DNA of 7,922 nucleotides from CAZYEI01 sp964646425 (GTDB taxonomy: Bacteria; Bacillota_I; Bacilli_A; RFN20; JAISJY01): positions 1 through 7,922 of the forward strand of contig CAZYEI010000053.1 of assembly GCA_964646425.1 (NCBI GenBank), written 5' to 3'. The position numbers and the translations under genes were made by a program. The notes below the pieces were generated by a model. That model did not search any database. It saw only the letters and a program-made list of their open reading frames with translations, and was not told the DNA's origin. The first letter of the stretch is position 1. Each line of letters starts with the position of its first letter. Positions 6,633-7,922 of this stretch are shown here, one piece after another.

Positions 6633-7922
6633 TAAATTTCTCCTAATTCATGGAGGATCCATAAAATAGGCAATTCAACTCTTTTTGTTTCAGCAATAAA
6701 ATTTAAGCCATTTTGTTCATTATTTATACTTTCATTATCGCGATGAAAAATTGCGTCAGGATAAGTAATAATCGAACTACTGAAAAATTTTATATTGAAA
6801 CCCGGTAAAGATTTTGCAACATCTAGTCCATTATGTTTCAAATATGCATCTATTTCCTCACTTGATGCGTCTATATGATTCATTAATGAAGTTGAATCTA
6901 AATTATTTGTTACTAAATCACTATAATCGGTTCGTAAACATGCGCAATTTGAATTAAATTCATCTTCTAATTGATCAAATTTTGATAATACAATTGCAAT
7001 AGGACTTACATTTTTATTCTTTTCAAAAGCCCTTGAAGCATTTTCTAAAATATTTTTATTTGCACCAATTCCTTTACTGACATCTAAAACAATGATTAAA
7101 CTTGTATTTTCTCCTTTTGTAATTGTTGATAATTCTTCTGTTGCGCTTTCTGCATCTTCGCCAGCAATATCATAAATATTAACATATGCTTTATTATTAA
7201 CATTTAAAATAAACGGAAATTCTGTTGTTTTTTCTCTTGCACCTTCAACTGTTGGTTTTACAAATTTTTTATCTTTAAATGATATTACATACTTATCAAA
7301 AAAAGATTTAGCTAAAGGGTTTGCATATTTTCCAGAATAATATGGTGTATTTTGGATGATAAACTGATTTATTTCATTTTTTGAGCGTATGATAGAATTT
7401 GATGCTGATGATTTGATATTATATTTTTCAAAAAGAGGATTTACTTCTGGTTCAACAACAATATTATTATTTCCCGTTACATTAAGTAATCTTGAAATAT
7501 ACGCTGTTTTTCCACTTCTTGCTTTACCTAATATTGCAATTCGATAATTTCTCCTTTTTAAAATTTCTTCTGGTAAAAGGCGATATGGCTTGATTTGAAA
7601 ATCGTTTGCATTTGCTCCAGATTCGCCGAATCCTTTATAATCATTTTTGCATAAAATATATTTATTATAAATTTTACCATTGCTATTAATTAGAACAAAA
7701 TTGTTCGCGATATTTTTTATTGACTTACCATCACAAAAAATACCATTTTTATAATCTTTTTTATTTATTATGATTTCACTATGACAATATGGGCATAAGA
7801 TTTGAGAATTAATTACTCTTCTTGTCTTTTTATTTTTTTTATATGTTTTATCTTCTTCTTTAATGAGTAAATACATCTCTTTATTTTTCTTAATTTCTTC
7901 ATCACTATCGCCGCCTAAATCA
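6632..7922 (-). CDS. TRAFAC-like P-loop GTPase with N-terminal zinc-ribbon-like region, DO-GTPase2-like (5' partial)
   Basis: Probable nucleotide-switch GTPase. Numbering from the Met at 7876: a Cys cluster (CPYC at 28-31, Cys48, Cys76) suggests a degenerate zinc ribbon. Then come the P-loop GKARSGKT (117-124), the G3-like DIAGED (236-241), the G4-like SKFD after a hydrophobic strand (298-301) and a possible G5 FSSS (365-368). The roughly 110 residues between P-loop and G3 are long for a small GTPase, and the chain ends in a hydrophobic LPILWILHEL. This architecture resembles the double-GTPase-2 (TRAFAC clade) family from memory; no search was run. The start is not in the window. The frame is open for 15 more codons upstream of Met7876, reading a plausible acidic-then-basic stretch, and no Shine-Dalgarno precedes that Met. 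The gene ends in TAA, 12 nt before the next start. The GTPase fold is secure; the exact family is moderately sure. Confidence 0.8.
   Translation of the reverse strand, partial: DLGGDSDEEIKKNKEMYLLIKEEDKTYKKNKKTRRVINSQILCPYCHSEIIINKKDYKNGIFCDGKSIKNIANNFVLINSNGKIYNKYILCKNDYKGFGESGANANDFQIKPYRLLPEEILKRRNYRIAILGKARSGKTAYISRLLNVTGNNNIVVEPEVNPLFEKYNIKSSASNSIIRSKNEINQFIIQNTPYYSGKYANPLAKSFFDKYVISFKDKKFVKPTVEGAREKTTEFPFILNVNNKAYVNIYDIAGEDAESATEELSTITKGENTSLIIVLDVSKGIGANKNILENASRAFEKNKNVSPIAIVLSKFDQLEDEFNSNCACLRTDYSDLVTNNLDSTSLMNHIDASSEEIDAYLKHNGLDVAKSLPGFNIKFFSSSIITYPDAIFHRDNESINNEQNGLNFIAETKRVELPILWILHELGEI

Noticed and set aside
210..7922. Mycoplasma-type code (TGA as tryptophan)
   Set aside because: Tryptophans at conserved repeat positions use TGG, and the beta-helix gene ends naturally at a TGA overlapping the next start.
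1..7922. CRISPR array, tRNA, rRNA, insertion sequence or attachment site
   Set aside because: No direct repeats with spacers, RNA signatures, transposase frame or terminal inverted repeats were seen.

Overview
This is an AT-rich window (roughly three quarters A+T). All its genes lie on the minus strand and form one tightly packed operon that enters from beyond the right edge and ends at a terminator hairpin near the left edge. The base composition, purine-rich Shine-Dalgarno sites, dense gene packing and Flg_new/InlB-type surface repeats suggest a low-GC Bacillota or related host-associated bacterium, such as an uncultured gut lineage. This is inferred from style only; there is no marker gene. 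Tryptophan is coded by TGG and one gene ends in TGA, so the standard bacterial code fits.

Layout in transcription order (right to left): (1) 6632-7922, the 3' part of a gene for a TRAFAC-like P-loop GTPase behind a cysteine-bearing N-terminal region that resembles a zinc ribbon. Its frame stays open to the window edge. (2) 4187-6619, a protein of about 810 residues that resembles the GTPase-associated protein 1 (GAP1) family and ends in three or four membrane helices. (3) 3259-4173, a 304-residue membrane-anchored protein with GLUG-like right-handed beta-helix repeats. (4) 210-3262, a large membrane-anchored surface protein with a Big2-like Ig domain, about six Flg_new/InlB-B-type repeats and a C-terminal beta-rich domain. 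A run of exactly 100 N at 2579-2678 interrupts it. The left end (1-209) has no gene and carries a hairpin terminator at 43-80.

Intergenic distances are 12 nt, 13 nt and a 4-nt ATGA overlap, and in two cases the Shine-Dalgarno overlaps the previous stop codon. The four proteins are therefore probably made together. Genes 1 and 2 look like part of a double-GTPase/GAP1 system, a group proposed from comparative genomics to be NTP-dependent conflict (defence-like) modules. The unusual point is the coupling of these cytosolic and membrane parts to two exported, adhesin-like proteins. A route from an intracellular GTPase through a membrane-bound GAP1-like protein to the cell surface (or the reverse) is a working hypothesis, not something the sequence proves.
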